Both the position numbers and the translations under genes were made by a program. A DNA stretch of 64,000 nt from Ruminococcus sp. (GTDB lineage: Bacteria > Bacillota > Clostridia > Oscillospirales > Ruminococcaceae), in NCBI GenBank assembly GCA_017478965.1, contig JAFVCV010000033.1, positions 62,001 to 126,000 on the forward strand, written 5' to 3'. Of the stretch, positions 10,012 through 18,873 are shown one piece after another. The notes beneath the pieces were generated by a model. The model worked only from the letters and a program-made list of their open reading frames with translations. It was not told the DNA's origin and ran no database searches. Position 1 is the stretch's first letter, and each line of letters begins with the position of its first letter.

Positions 10012-12189
10012 ATGAAAGATATACCTGAGAAGGACCCGGGCGCACAGTGGGACAGCGAAGCTGTGACCTTTGTGAGGCTGGCCCTGGCCCTTGCTAACGA
10101 CTATGAGAGCGTTTATGTAATAGATACCCAGGACGACAGCTATGTGGAATATAAGACTGCCGGGGCCGATAAGGAGCTTTCCAGGGCCTCTTCGGGAGAA
10201 GATTTTTATGAGGACACCAGGCACAACTGCCGGGCAATGGTCTATCATGAGGACCAGGAGATGTTCCTGACCGCCTTCAGAAAGGAAACGGTGCTGAGCG
10301 CACTGAAGGACGGAAAGTCGTTTTCTCTGCGTTACAGGCTCGTTATAGGCGGCCGTCCCCTTTACTACTTCCTGAAAACCATCAGAGGCACCGGGGAGGA
10401 CGGCAGATATATCATAGTGGGCGTTCAGAACGTTGACGAGCAGGTCAGGCGGGAGCTGGCCGCAGAGGACAAGAGGAAGACCTATGCGGAGATAGCCGGG
10501 TCCCTAGCCAGCCTGTTCGTGGCCATTTATCATATCGACATAAATACGGGAAAGTATACCGAGTACAGCTCTGACGGGGATATCGACAGGCTGGGGCTCG
10601 GGGCGGATAGGGAAGATTTTTTCACTGCGGCTGAGAATTACATCGACGGCCTGGTCCATCAGGAGGACCGGGAGAGCATAAGGACGCTGCTGGACAGAGA
10701 GGCCCTGATGGAACAGCTGGAGAAGTCGGAGTCGCTTTCCATGACCTTCAGGCAGTTTCTGGACGGCAGGATGCAGTATGTCGATCTGCTGGCCTTCAAG
10801 CAGAAGGGCAGGACCGACAGGCTGGTCATCTGCATAAGAAACGTGGACGAGCAGAAACGGCGGGAAAACGCCGCCGCTGCGGAGAGCGGGACCTACAGCA
10901 GGATAGCAAGGGCCCTTGCCAGCAAGTATGAGGTCATTTATCACGTTGATATCGTGACTAACGAATACGTGCAGTACAGTGCCAGCGAGAATTATGCAAA
11001 GCTCGGCACCACCAAGGAGGGCAGCGATTTCTTCCAGGCTGCGGCGGAGGACATCGTGAAATATATCTACCCCGAGGACAGGGACAGACTGATGTCGGTG
11101 ATGGAAAAGGATAGGCTTTTGCAGGCACTGAAACAGACCGGCTCACTTTCGCTGACCTACAGGCAGATGCTGGACGGCAGGCCGCAGTATGTGACCCTGC
11201 TGGCGGTAATGCCGAAGAACGACCCTTCCAGGGTCATAATGGGCGTCATGAACGTTGATGCTCAGACAAGGCGTGAGCTTTCTATGGCAAGGGAGAGTGA
11301 GACTTTCGGAGAGATAGTCAGAGCGCTGGCATTAAGATATGAGGTCATATACTACGTCAATACAGTGACTCACGAGTACAGGGAATACAGTGCCAGCGAG
11401 AAGTACTCGAAACTGGGAGTCGGCATAATGGGGAGAGACTTTTTCGGGGACACTCAGAAAAATATGAAAAGGGACATCTACCCCGAGGACTATCCCATGA
11501 TGGCCACCGCTATGGAAAAGGAGCAGCTCATGAGCAGCATAGAGGAGACAGGGAGCTATACGCTGAACTACCGGCTGATGCTGGATAATGAGCCGCAGTA
11601 TGTGACCCTGTTTGCGGTCAAGCCGAAGGAGGACTCTGAGCACGTCATCATAGCCGTGGCCAATGTAGATGCGGCAAAACGCCGTGAGATGGCCTATAAG
11701 GAGGCTCTTGGCAGCGCTATGGACATGGCGAGCCGTGATGCACTTACAGGTGTCAAGAACAAACACGCCTACGTACAGGCAGAGATGGAGCTTGACAGGC
11801 AGGTCGCAGAGGGGTGCAATCCTGATTTTGCGGTGGCTGTGGCCGATGTGAACGGGCTGAAGATAGTCAACGATTCCAAGGGCCACCATGCGGGGGACGA
11901 ATATATCAAGGCCGCCTGCCGGCTCATCTGCACCACTTTCAAGCACAGCCCCGTTTTCAGGATAGGCGGCGATGAATTTGCGGTCATACTAAAGGGGCAG
12001 GACCTGGAGAACAGCGAAAAGCTCATGAGCGATATAACAGGCATCATGGAGCATAACAAAGGCGCCGGGCTGGTGACGGCGGCCATAGGCATCTCAAGGT
12101 TCATCTCCGGCAGAGACATCAGGGTGCAGGACGTTTTCGAGAGGGCCGACAAGGCCATGTACGACGACAAACAGCTATACAAGAAATAA
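10012..12189 (+). CDS. Soluble diguanylate cyclase with four tandem PAS-like repeats
   Basis: A 725-residue protein predicted to make cyclic di-GMP from GTP in the cytosol. The C-terminal domain (about residues 575-725) has an intact catalytic motif RIGGDEFAV at 651-656 and the substrate-binding NGLKIVNDSKGHHAGDE region. The inhibitory RxxD site expected upstream of GGDEF is replaced by KHSP, so product inhibition is probably absent. Four repeats of about 137 residues precede it. Each opens with an ALA..YE.(V/I)Y..(D/N) segment, carries a YxEY-like strand and an H/PED element, and closes with NVD..(K/R)RE(L/M) near residues 140, 277, 414 and 551. They look like PAS sensors. There is no signal peptide or membrane helix. 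Confidence 0.88.
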   Translation: MKDIPEKDPGAQWDSEAVTFVRLALALANDYESVYVIDTQDDSYVEYKTAGADKELSRASSGEDFYEDTRHNCRAMVYHEDQEMFLTAFRKETVLSALKDGKSFSLRYRLVIGGRPLYYFLKTIRGTGEDGRYIIVGVQNVDEQVRRELAAEDKRKTYAEIAGSLASLFVAIYHIDINTGKYTEYSSDGDIDRLGLGADREDFFTAAENYIDGLVHQEDRESIRTLLDREALMEQLEKSESLSMTFRQFLDGRMQYVDLLAFKQKGRTDRLVICIRNVDEQKRRENAAAAESGTYSRIARALASKYEVIYHVDIVTNEYVQYSASENYAKLGTTKEGSDFFQAAAEDIVKYIYPEDRDRLMSVMEKDRLLQALKQTGSLSLTYRQMLDGRPQYVTLLAVMPKNDPSRVIMGVMNVDAQTRRELSMARESETFGEIVRALALRYEVIYYVNTVTHEYREYSASEKYSKLGVGIMGRDFFGDTQKNMKRDIYPEDYPMMATAMEKEQLMSSIEETGSYTLNYRLMLDNEPQYVTLFAVKPKEDSEHVIIAVANVDAAKRREMAYKEALGSAMDMASRDALTGVKNKHAYVQAEMELDRQVAEGCNPDFAVAVADVNGLKIVNDSKGHHAGDEYIKAACRLICTTFKHSPVFRIGGDEFAVILKGQDLENSEKLMSDITGIMEHNKGAGLVTAAIGISRFISGRDIRVQDVFERADKAMYDDKQLYKK

Positions 12190-12198
12190 AAGGGCAAA

Positions 12199-12240
12199 AA
12201 AACGGACAGCAGTCATCGGTGACGCTGTCCGTTTTACATT
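12199..12240. terminator. Bidirectional terminator between GGDEF and MATE genes
   Basis: A perfect 12-bp stem (AAAACGGACAGC / GCTGTCCGTTTT) with a 13-base loop. T and A runs on the two sides let it serve both convergent genes. Confidence 0.88.
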
Positions 12241-12251
12241 TATCGGCAGTC

Positions 12252-13589
12252 TTATCTGTCCAGCTTTTTATAGACCGTCCGGCGCATGGTCAGGTAGCAG
12301 GCCAGGCCGCCCACACAGTTAGAGACAGGCTCTGCGATAAAAACGCCCTTCACCCCCATACCCAGCCTGGGGAGCAGCAGAGTCAGCGGTATGACGATGA
12401 TGGCCTTTCTCAGCAGTGAGAAAAAGATGGCGTGTTTAGCGTCCCCGAGAGCCTGGAAGGTGGACTGTCCTGCAAACTGGAAGGACATGAACACAAAGCC
12501 GAAGAAGTAGAGCTTGATGGCTTCTTCCCCCGGCGCCATCATGGCGGGATCGTCGGAGAAGATACGGAACCAGAAGGTGGGGAAGATGACTATGAGCAGC
12601 CAGGCGGAAACGGTGTAGACCGCCCCGGCCAAGGTGTTGAACCTTATGGCCTCCCGGACCCGCTGGGGCTTTCCGGCGCCGTAGTTGTGACCCATGACGG
12701 GCTGTGCGCCGCTGACAAGACCGCTAATGGGCAGCATGAAAACATCACGGACGGAATTGAGCACGGTCATTATCCCCACATAAAGGTCCCCGCCGTAGGT
12801 CTGTAAGGTAGAATTGCAGGCGGCCTGGACAAAGCAGGCGGTGCCCTGCATGACAAAATTCGAGGTGCCGAGCCTGCATATCTCGCCGGTGAGCTTTTTA
12901 TCCAGGCGGATATTTCCGGCTCTGAGCCTGAGTGCGGCCTTTGAGGTCAGAAAGCGCATTATCCACAGGGCCGACACAGCCTGGCTGATGACAGTGGCTG
13001 CCGCAGCCCCGCTGACGCCAAGGCCAAGGACGAAGATAAAGACCGGGTCAAGTATCATGTTCAGGACCGCCCCGATGATGATGGTGAGCATACCTGTCCT
13101 GGGAAATCCCTGGGCGCTGATGTAGCCGTTAAGGCCGGTGGTGAGCATGGAGAACACAGTGCCGAAAAGGTATATTTTCAGATAGCTGAAGGCGTAGACA
13201 TAGGAGTCCTCGCTGGCACCGAGAAGAAACAGTATGGGTCTGCAAAGCCCATGACCCACCGCCGTCAGCACAGCAGCCCCTATAAGCAGCAAAGCGCAGG
13301 AATTGCCCATTATCCTTTCCGCCCGGTCCTTGTCTCCGGCGCCGTCGGCAATGGAAAAAAGCGGCACACCGCCCATACCGAACAGTGCCGCAAAGGCGAT
13401 GATGAAGGTCACTATGGGGAAGGTAAGCCCTACCCCGGTGAGGGCAGTGCTGTCCTCGGTGTCCATATGGCCTATGTAAATGCGGTCAACTACATTATAG
13501 AGCAGCTGTATGAGCTGGGCGAGCATAAGAGGTATGGCCTGGGAAAGAATGAGTTTCCAGACCTTACCCTCTGAAAAATCTCTTTTCAT
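12252..13589 (-). CDS. MATE family efflux transporter
   Basis: A 445-residue multidrug/toxin exporter with about twelve hydrophobic segments spread over its length. The N-terminus (GKVWKLILSQAIPLMLAQLIQ then LYNVVDRIYIGH) is the typical MATE helix 1, and GAQPVMGHNYGAG in the second half is a conserved MATE loop. It would exchange Na+ or H+ for cationic compounds. It has its own promoter and shares a terminator with the convergent diguanylate cyclase gene. Substrate unknown. Confidence 0.92.
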   Translation of the reverse strand: MKRDFSEGKVWKLILSQAIPLMLAQLIQLLYNVVDRIYIGHMDTEDSTALTGVGLTFPIVTFIIAFAALFGMGGVPLFSIADGAGDKDRAERIMGNSCALLLIGAAVLTAVGHGLCRPILFLLGASEDSYVYAFSYLKIYLFGTVFSMLTTGLNGYISAQGFPRTGMLTIIIGAVLNMILDPVFIFVLGLGVSGAAAATVISQAVSALWIMRFLTSKAALRLRAGNIRLDKKLTGEICRLGTSNFVMQGTACFVQAACNSTLQTYGGDLYVGIMTVLNSVRDVFMLPISGLVSGAQPVMGHNYGAGKPQRVREAIRFNTLAGAVYTVSAWLLIVIFPTFWFRIFSDDPAMMAPGEEAIKLYFFGFVFMSFQFAGQSTFQALGDAKHAIFFSLLRKAIIVIPLTLLLPRLGMGVKGVFIAEPVSNCVGGLACYLTMRRTVYKKLDR

Positions 13590-13627
13590 TTTTTACACTT
13601 CTTTTCGTAAAACTGTTCCTGCGTTTA

Positions 13628-13656
13628 ATTATACCACAGCGCTCTGTTTTTTTCAA
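13628..13656 (-). promoter_or_regulatory. Promoter of the MATE gene
   Basis: On the minus strand, TTGAAA (13656-13651) and TATAAT (13633-13628) are separated by 17 bases, about 40 bases before the start codon. Confidence 0.75.
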
Positions 13657-13721
13657 GTGTGGCAAATTGTGTCAGGCAAAATAAGTAATTGTGCAAATTG
13701 AATAAAAGTTTACAAAACTGC

Positions 13722-13750
13722 TTGGAATATTATGATGAATATGGTATAAT
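13722..13750 (+). promoter_or_regulatory. Promoter of the zinc-ribbon/secreted-protein pair
   Basis: TTGGAA (13722-13727), a 17-base spacer and TATAAT (13745-13750), 33 bases upstream of the start at 13783. Confidence 0.7.
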
Positions 13751-13782
13751 TATCCTGATATCAAAAGACAGGGGGAGAGACT

Positions 13783-14760
13783 ATGGAAAAAAGGTTTTGT
13801 CCGCAGTGCGGGGCGCAGCTATTACCGGGGGCGATGTTCTGTTCACAGTGCGGCCACAGGCCCGGCCAGGGCGGCACTTCATATACTTCCCAGACCGGAG
13901 GTTTTTACGGCCCGGGGACACAGGCTCCGGCAAACGCTGTAAATACGGCCCTTTCAGCGGTCAATAGGATAAAGGCCCCGGCGGCGAGGGGAGAACTGAG
14001 CCTTGATCTGCCGTCTGTGCGGTCCGCTGCTGCGGCAGTCCTGCCGGACCCCGACCTTGACCTTAGCCCCTCGGGGGCATTGTTCTCAGGCATAAGCAAA
14101 TTCTTCTCCGGCATAGCCAACGCTTTCAGGTCCCCAAAAGCCCTGATCTGTGCGGCAGTGATGTTCGGGGTCTGGTTCTGTGTGAACAGAGCCTTCGCCA
14201 GGGGTGACGACAGCACTCTCGTCAGGATCCTTTCGGCGGCGACTTTCGCTAAGGGCAGCCGGCGGCCGGGGCTAAGAGCTATCTGGGGGACCTTTGGCAT
14301 GGGAACGGTAGCGGCAGCTTACAGCTCCCTGCTCTATGGGGGCATACCCAAGCTGTTCAAGGGCGTGCAAAGGGTATTTACAAAGGGGTTCAGCCTCGGT
14401 AGCCTGCTGTGCGGGTACGGTTTCTCAGCCTTCTGCTACAAGCTTTTTACGGGCGGCATAAGCGGCGGGGCTGCGGTGGCGGTCTGCGGGGCGGTGCTTT
14501 CCCTCCAGGCGGCAGGACTTGAGAGCGGCTTTCTCCATACGTTATCAGCCGCACACTCAAAGGTCACAGACGGTATGGGCGAGGTAAGGGTCATGACCTC
14601 CAGATACACCACGTTTTTCGCAGGCATGGCTGCGGGCTTCGGTGCGTCGGCGCTGTTTTGCCGCAGCTATTCCTATTCCTACCTGCTGCCGATAGTGATA
14701 CTTTTAGCGGGACGTATCATAAACAGGCTCACCCGGAAGAAGGGGGGAGCAGTGCAGTGA
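13783..14760 (+). CDS. Zinc-ribbon membrane protein of unknown function
   Basis: A 325-residue protein. It starts with a zinc ribbon (Cys6, Cys9, Cys20, Cys23; pattern CPQC-x10-CSQCG), has a Gly/Pro-rich linker to about residue 80, then about five hydrophobic stretches (about 121-137, 165-185, 205-245, 285-300, 303-318) and a basic tail RLTRKKGG. Start ATG with GGGGGAGAG upstream. The stop codon overlaps the GTG start of the next gene, so the two are translationally coupled. Such zinc ribbons at the head of membrane proteins are common in Clostridia and of unknown role. A job in handling or anchoring the large secreted partner is inference. Confidence 0.8.
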   Translation: MEKRFCPQCGAQLLPGAMFCSQCGHRPGQGGTSYTSQTGGFYGPGTQAPANAVNTALSAVNRIKAPAARGELSLDLPSVRSAAAAVLPDPDLDLSPSGALFSGISKFFSGIANAFRSPKALICAAVMFGVWFCVNRAFARGDDSTLVRILSAATFAKGSRRPGLRAIWGTFGMGTVAAAYSSLLYGGIPKLFKGVQRVFTKGFSLGSLLCGYGFSAFCYKLFTGGISGGAAVAVCGAVLSLQAAGLESGFLHTLSAAHSKVTDGMGEVRVMTSRYTTFFAGMAAGFGASALFCRSYSYSYLLPIVILLAGRIINRLTRKKGGAVQ

Positions 14761-17700
14761 AAACATACAGTAAAAAGGCTCTGGCGCTGAGTATGGCCCT
14801 TATTCTTCTTATGGCCAACATCATGCTGTTCGGTGCGCCGTTCGCCGTAAGGGCCAGCGCTGAGGGGCGGGCGGTCAAGACCTACAGATGTACTCTGTCG
14901 CCGGATATGGACGGCTGGTGGGCCACCACCTACAATTTGAAGGACCTGGAGAAAAACGCCATTATCGGCGGCAAAGACAGATATGAGGCGGAGCTGACTT
15001 TTTACGACGACGGCACTTTCAGGTTCCATCAGCCTGCTGCCTACAGCGGCGGCAATATTGCCTTTCCGGACTTCACCGTGACAGGCAGCTACTTTAATTC
15101 CGACGGCAAGGAAAAATATGAAAACACGCTGATGTACTACGGCGAGAGCTATTCGCCCTCGGCACTGGATTTCGGCCGTCAGACCACACGGGACGGCAAG
15201 ACCAGCTGGACACAGTCCATCGACATAACCTCCGCTAACGTCTACGCAGCCAGAGAGGTCAGCGATTTCGCCTTTGATATCACCGACCTTCGTGAGATGT
15301 TCCGCTGGGATATGGAGAGGGGTTATCTCTACGTGGTCTTCAAGGGAAAGATCACCATCAGCGGCTCCTCCGATACCAAGGTCCAGCCTGACCTGAGCCG
15401 TCAGGGGATAGTGGTCCATATGTGCTATGACGTACATGAGGTCAGTGCGAATTCCCTGGGCCTTGGGTGGCTCTATGATATGCTGGACCCCACCAAGCTC
15501 ATAGACGGAAAGATAAACGAGGTCATCGACACCAAGGCTAACGAAAAGGAGGGCGAGACTGAGGAGTCGGTAAGCGCTAAGATAGTCGAGGGGGTAAAGG
15601 ACGTGGGCAAGGCGGGTGCAGCGGCCGGCGCCGCAGGTGCAGCCGCAGCAGCACTGACCTCGGGGACTGCCGATGATGAGAAACGCAAGAAGCAGTCTGA
15701 ATATAAGATGAAGATATACAAGGACTTCGGAAACACTATCGACTCTTCCGCTCAGCCCTTTATCTACGCTAGAATGGTGGAGATAAATGAAGACGGCGAG
15801 ACAGTCCGCAGCGACCTGACAGCCAGGATAAGCATTTTCGCAGCAAATGAGGGGCTCATCGTGGAAAGTGCGGGTATGAACGACATCTGGCAGACGGCAC
15901 GCCTCACCCTGAACCCAGACAGAGGGGACGTCAGCGAGGGCATAGTGGCCTTCAGATTTACCGGCGAGGGCGGCAGCTTTACCAACAACGTTCATTTCGA
16001 GCTGGCCGAGCCCAGGGTCGTTTTCCATCAGGAGCACATGGCCATACCGGCCTTGCAGGAAAAGGAGGAGCTGCTGAACTTCGATGTGGAGGGCTTTGAC
16101 ACTGAGACTCTGGAGCTGGAGGCCGAATACCCGTCGGATTTCAGCTATGCCGTGGCCCTGCTCCCCAGCGAGAATGTGCCTACATCTTTCTTTGCGGTGT
16201 TCGTTGACATTAACACCACCCCTGGTGAAGCCGGTACCTGCGATTCCTACACCTTCACGGTCAAGGCCCACGACAGGCAGGGCCATGAGGCAGAAGGCTC
16301 CATAACGGTCCACCGGGTCAACATCGGGCTTAATATCTCTGCGGCGGCACTGAACTGTTACAGGATAATGAAGGAGGAGGCTCAGGGCAAGTCCGTGGAC
16401 GACCTGACCAGGGACGATTTCTATATTTCCTATACCAAGACCAAGGCTATGCTCCTGCTGGTCAATGAGGAGGAGCATCTGCTCATGCACGTCCCAGTGG
16501 TGCCTAAGGCAGATGTTGTGCCTTTGCCGACCCTCAGCGATACCGCAAAGGCCGTGTCTCAGCAGAGACTGGAGGGCATAGGTATAGAATGCAGGACCAT
16601 CGCCCTTAACGATGGCTACAGCGATGTGGTCTTCCTGTGCAAAAAGGGCTGGCTGGAGCCGCCAGGGCGGTTCAGGGCTTTGCTCAGGGCCAGCGTGGTA
16701 TTTGACGGGAAGGAATACACCATGGAAAAGGAGGTACTGCTGCGCAGCCAGGCCCGCAGGTCGATGCCGGGGCCGGAGGACGTGGACAGGTATGCCGCAA
16801 TAGATGAGAAGATAGGCGACGCCCTGGAGGCCCAGAAAGCCTGGATAGAGGACGGCAACCTGCTGGACTATCTGCCCGGGGAATATCTGATGATAAAGCA
16901 GATGCTTTCGGCATATGATATAAACTACGGCTATGACCCCATACTTTATGCCCAGATAGTTTTCAACATAGAGGTGTTTGTGGACCAGGCCAGGCGCTAT
17001 GAACTCAAGCAGCGGCAGGCCTATCTTGAGGACGCCCAGGCGACCGCATACTCGAATATGTCCTTCTGGAGCTGCGTATCACGTTCTTTCGCAAAGGTCA
17101 GTGAGGACCATCTGGAAGGCTGGTCGGGCCTGGCCGTCAGGATGGGCGCCGGGTTCCTGACCGGGGGACTTTCCGAGGCGGTGTTCCTTACTATGGACGT
17201 GAACAAAGCAGTTTCAGACTATAACGAGCAGACCCTTCTGTCAAAGCGCACCTTCGTGGGCCAGCTCACCGCAGGCGCTCTGCCTGTGGGATTTTATGTG
17301 GTGGGCGGGGCTATCATGAAGGGCGGCACCAAGGTGGTGGCAAAGCTTGCGCCGGATCTTTTGCCGGGACTTAAACAGCTGGCCCTTGACGCTGCCAATG
17401 CAGGCTATAAAAAGCTGCCGGCCAGCGTAAGATACGTCAGCAGCGGCATAGCCAGGAACATGAAGGCCGTGGCCGAGAAGGTCAATTCCTGGGACCCCAG
17501 GGCCAAGATGATACCGGTGGCAAATGCGGAGCGGGCAGCGGCCCAGAGCAGGCTCCAGGCCGCAGGAAAGCTCGACAACATGGTAAGGGACATCAACCGC
17601 AAGGGCCTTACTCAGCGACAGCAGATGCTGGAGAGCATAGAGATGGCCGCCAACCGCCGGGGCAAGGAGACTATCAACAAGCTCACGAGCGTAGGGGAGC

Positions 17701-18824
17701 GCTACAGGGCCAACCCCCATGATCCTCAGACCGTGAAGGAACTGAAAGAGGTCACGGTGGAGATAATGGGCGACAAGTATAGCCGAAACCAGCTGAACAA
17801 TCTTGGAAAGCATGAGTACGAGATAGTTTCTAATACACCCGTGGCCGATTACCGCAGGCAGCTATTCAACAATGCCAGAGAAAAGCTCATCGAGGAGCCT
17901 GCCGGAAGGGTCATAAAGGCCAGGGGAGCCGCCATGAAAAACACCACTCCGGACAAGATAAAGGAGATGAAGGTCACCGGAAATTCCGCCGAGGCCAGGA
18001 AGGCCGGCATTAAGTCTCCGGACGATCTTGACACCTCGCCTATGTATGAAAAGCGGCCCGGCCAGTATGAATATTTCACCCAGAGCGAGATGGACGAGCT
18101 GGTCTATCCTGCCTACTGTGATAAGATGGGTCTGCGCTATAACAATTTGTCCGAGGCCAGGTTCAAGGCCAATCAGAAGGGCATACTGGCAGTAGGAAAG
18201 GGCCACGAAGAATTCTACCCGGAATTCCAGAAGGTCGGCACCGCCGAGGCCTTCTCAGAGGAGGTCATGCCGACGGTGACTCAGGTGGCACAGAACAAGA
18301 CAGTGCCTTCCTTTGAGAGCGGCATGAGGAAAATCAATTCTTTGACTGACACCGCCGCCAAGAGCGATGCGGTCATGAGAAGCTGCCGTGACTACGCCTC
18401 CGGCAGGATAAGCTACGAGCAGCTCTCCAGCGAGGCCAGGCAGTGCATAGAGGGCGCCAGGGAATGTATGCAGGGAGCCTACCAGACGCCAAAGGTCAAG
18501 ACCCAGATGGACGCTAAGAATATCCAGGGAATGGCCAACGGTCACGCTAACCAGTTCTCCGAGGCCGATGAGATGTTCGCCGGAGCCTGCGACAGGCTCA
18601 ACAAGGAAGGCTCCAGCCACATCAGCCTTGGCCAGTTCGATGCGGTCATGGAGCGTATGCAGAGCGACTATAGTACCTCAGCCAGGGAGATGATATTTAA
18701 GTACAGGGCAGTAAATTCCAACTGCCGTGGACCGTCCCTGCCTCAGAGCGGCACCTTTTCTCCCGCCGGGACCCTAAGCCAGTTCGGCCTGAACGGCTTT
18801 GGCAGCAGCAATAATGACAGTTAA
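14757..18824 (+). CDS. Large secreted protein of unknown function (1355 residues)
   Basis: Not recognised. The chosen start is GTG 14757, which overlaps the upstream stop codon and has GGGGGGAG before it. From this start the protein opens with a textbook signal peptide (KTYSKK, a hydrophobic core, then RASAEG). The visible plan is a beta-rich extracytoplasmic half (about 30-700), interrupted by an Ala/Gly-rich helix near 285-300. A hydrophobic Gly-rich segment follows at about 790-870 (AVRMGAGFLTGG, VGFYVVGGAIMKGG), and the rest to about 1300 is charged and helical. The last 30 residues are Ser/Gly/Pro-rich. The hydrophobic Gly-rich block before a separate C-terminal region recalls the plan of polymorphic toxins, but I see no known toxin motif and no immunity gene downstream. 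Confidence 0.8.
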   Translation: MKTYSKKALALSMALILLMANIMLFGAPFAVRASAEGRAVKTYRCTLSPDMDGWWATTYNLKDLEKNAIIGGKDRYEAELTFYDDGTFRFHQPAAYSGGNIAFPDFTVTGSYFNSDGKEKYENTLMYYGESYSPSALDFGRQTTRDGKTSWTQSIDITSANVYAAREVSDFAFDITDLREMFRWDMERGYLYVVFKGKITISGSSDTKVQPDLSRQGIVVHMCYDVHEVSANSLGLGWLYDMLDPTKLIDGKINEVIDTKANEKEGETEESVSAKIVEGVKDVGKAGAAAGAAGAAAAALTSGTADDEKRKKQSEYKMKIYKDFGNTIDSSAQPFIYARMVEINEDGETVRSDLTARISIFAANEGLIVESAGMNDIWQTARLTLNPDRGDVSEGIVAFRFTGEGGSFTNNVHFELAEPRVVFHQEHMAIPALQEKEELLNFDVEGFDTETLELEAEYPSDFSYAVALLPSENVPTSFFAVFVDINTTPGEAGTCDSYTFTVKAHDRQGHEAEGSITVHRVNIGLNISAAALNCYRIMKEEAQGKSVDDLTRDDFYISYTKTKAMLLLVNEEEHLLMHVPVVPKADVVPLPTLSDTAKAVSQQRLEGIGIECRTIALNDGYSDVVFLCKKGWLEPPGRFRALLRASVVFDGKEYTMEKEVLLRSQARRSMPGPEDVDRYAAIDEKIGDALEAQKAWIEDGNLLDYLPGEYLMIKQMLSAYDINYGYDPILYAQIVFNIEVFVDQARRYELKQRQAYLEDAQATAYSNMSFWSCVSRSFAKVSEDHLEGWSGLAVRMGAGFLTGGLSEAVFLTMDVNKAVSDYNEQTLLSKRTFVGQLTAGALPVGFYVVGGAIMKGGTKVVAKLAPDLLPGLKQLALDAANAGYKKLPASVRYVSSGIARNMKAVAEKVNSWDPRAKMIPVANAERAAAQSRLQAAGKLDNMVRDINRKGLTQRQQMLESIEMAANRRGKETINKLTSVGERYRANPHDPQTVKELKEVTVEIMGDKYSRNQLNNLGKHEYEIVSNTPVADYRRQLFNNAREKLIEEPAGRVIKARGAAMKNTTPDKIKEMKVTGNSAEARKAGIKSPDDLDTSPMYEKRPGQYEYFTQSEMDELVYPAYCDKMGLRYNNLSEARFKANQKGILAVGKGHEEFYPEFQKVGTAEAFSEEVMPTVTQVAQNKTVPSFESGMRKINSLTDTAAKSDAVMRSCRDYASGRISYEQLSSEARQCIEGARECMQGAYQTPKVKTQMDAKNIQGMANGHANQFSEADEMFAGACDRLNKEGSSHISLGQFDAVMERMQSDYSTSAREMIFKYRAVNSNCRGPSLPQSGTFSPAGTLSQFGLNGFGSSNNDS

Positions 18825-18828
18825 AGAA

Positions 18829-18866
18829 ACAGCCGCCGTGACCATTCACGGCGGCTGTCTTTGTAC
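18829..18866. terminator. Bidirectional terminator after the large secreted protein
   Basis: A perfect 12-bp GC-rich stem (ACAGCCGCCGTG / CACGGCGGCTGT) with a 6-base loop, flanked by CTTTGT on one side and AAAG on the other. It serves the two convergent genes. Confidence 0.8.
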
Positions 18867-18873
18867 CTTTTGT

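Noticed and set aside
14679..16490. 603-codon open frame on the minus strand inside the large secreted-protein gene
   Set aside because: It is an antisense shadow produced by GC-rich codon use. No ribosome site or family-like sequence, and the plus-strand gene has a signal peptide and coupling to its upstream neighbour.
14757..18824. Calling the large secreted protein a polymorphic toxin
   Set aside because: A Gly-rich hydrophobic block is suggestive, but there is no recognised toxin domain, no secretion marker such as LXG or YD repeats, and no immunity gene.
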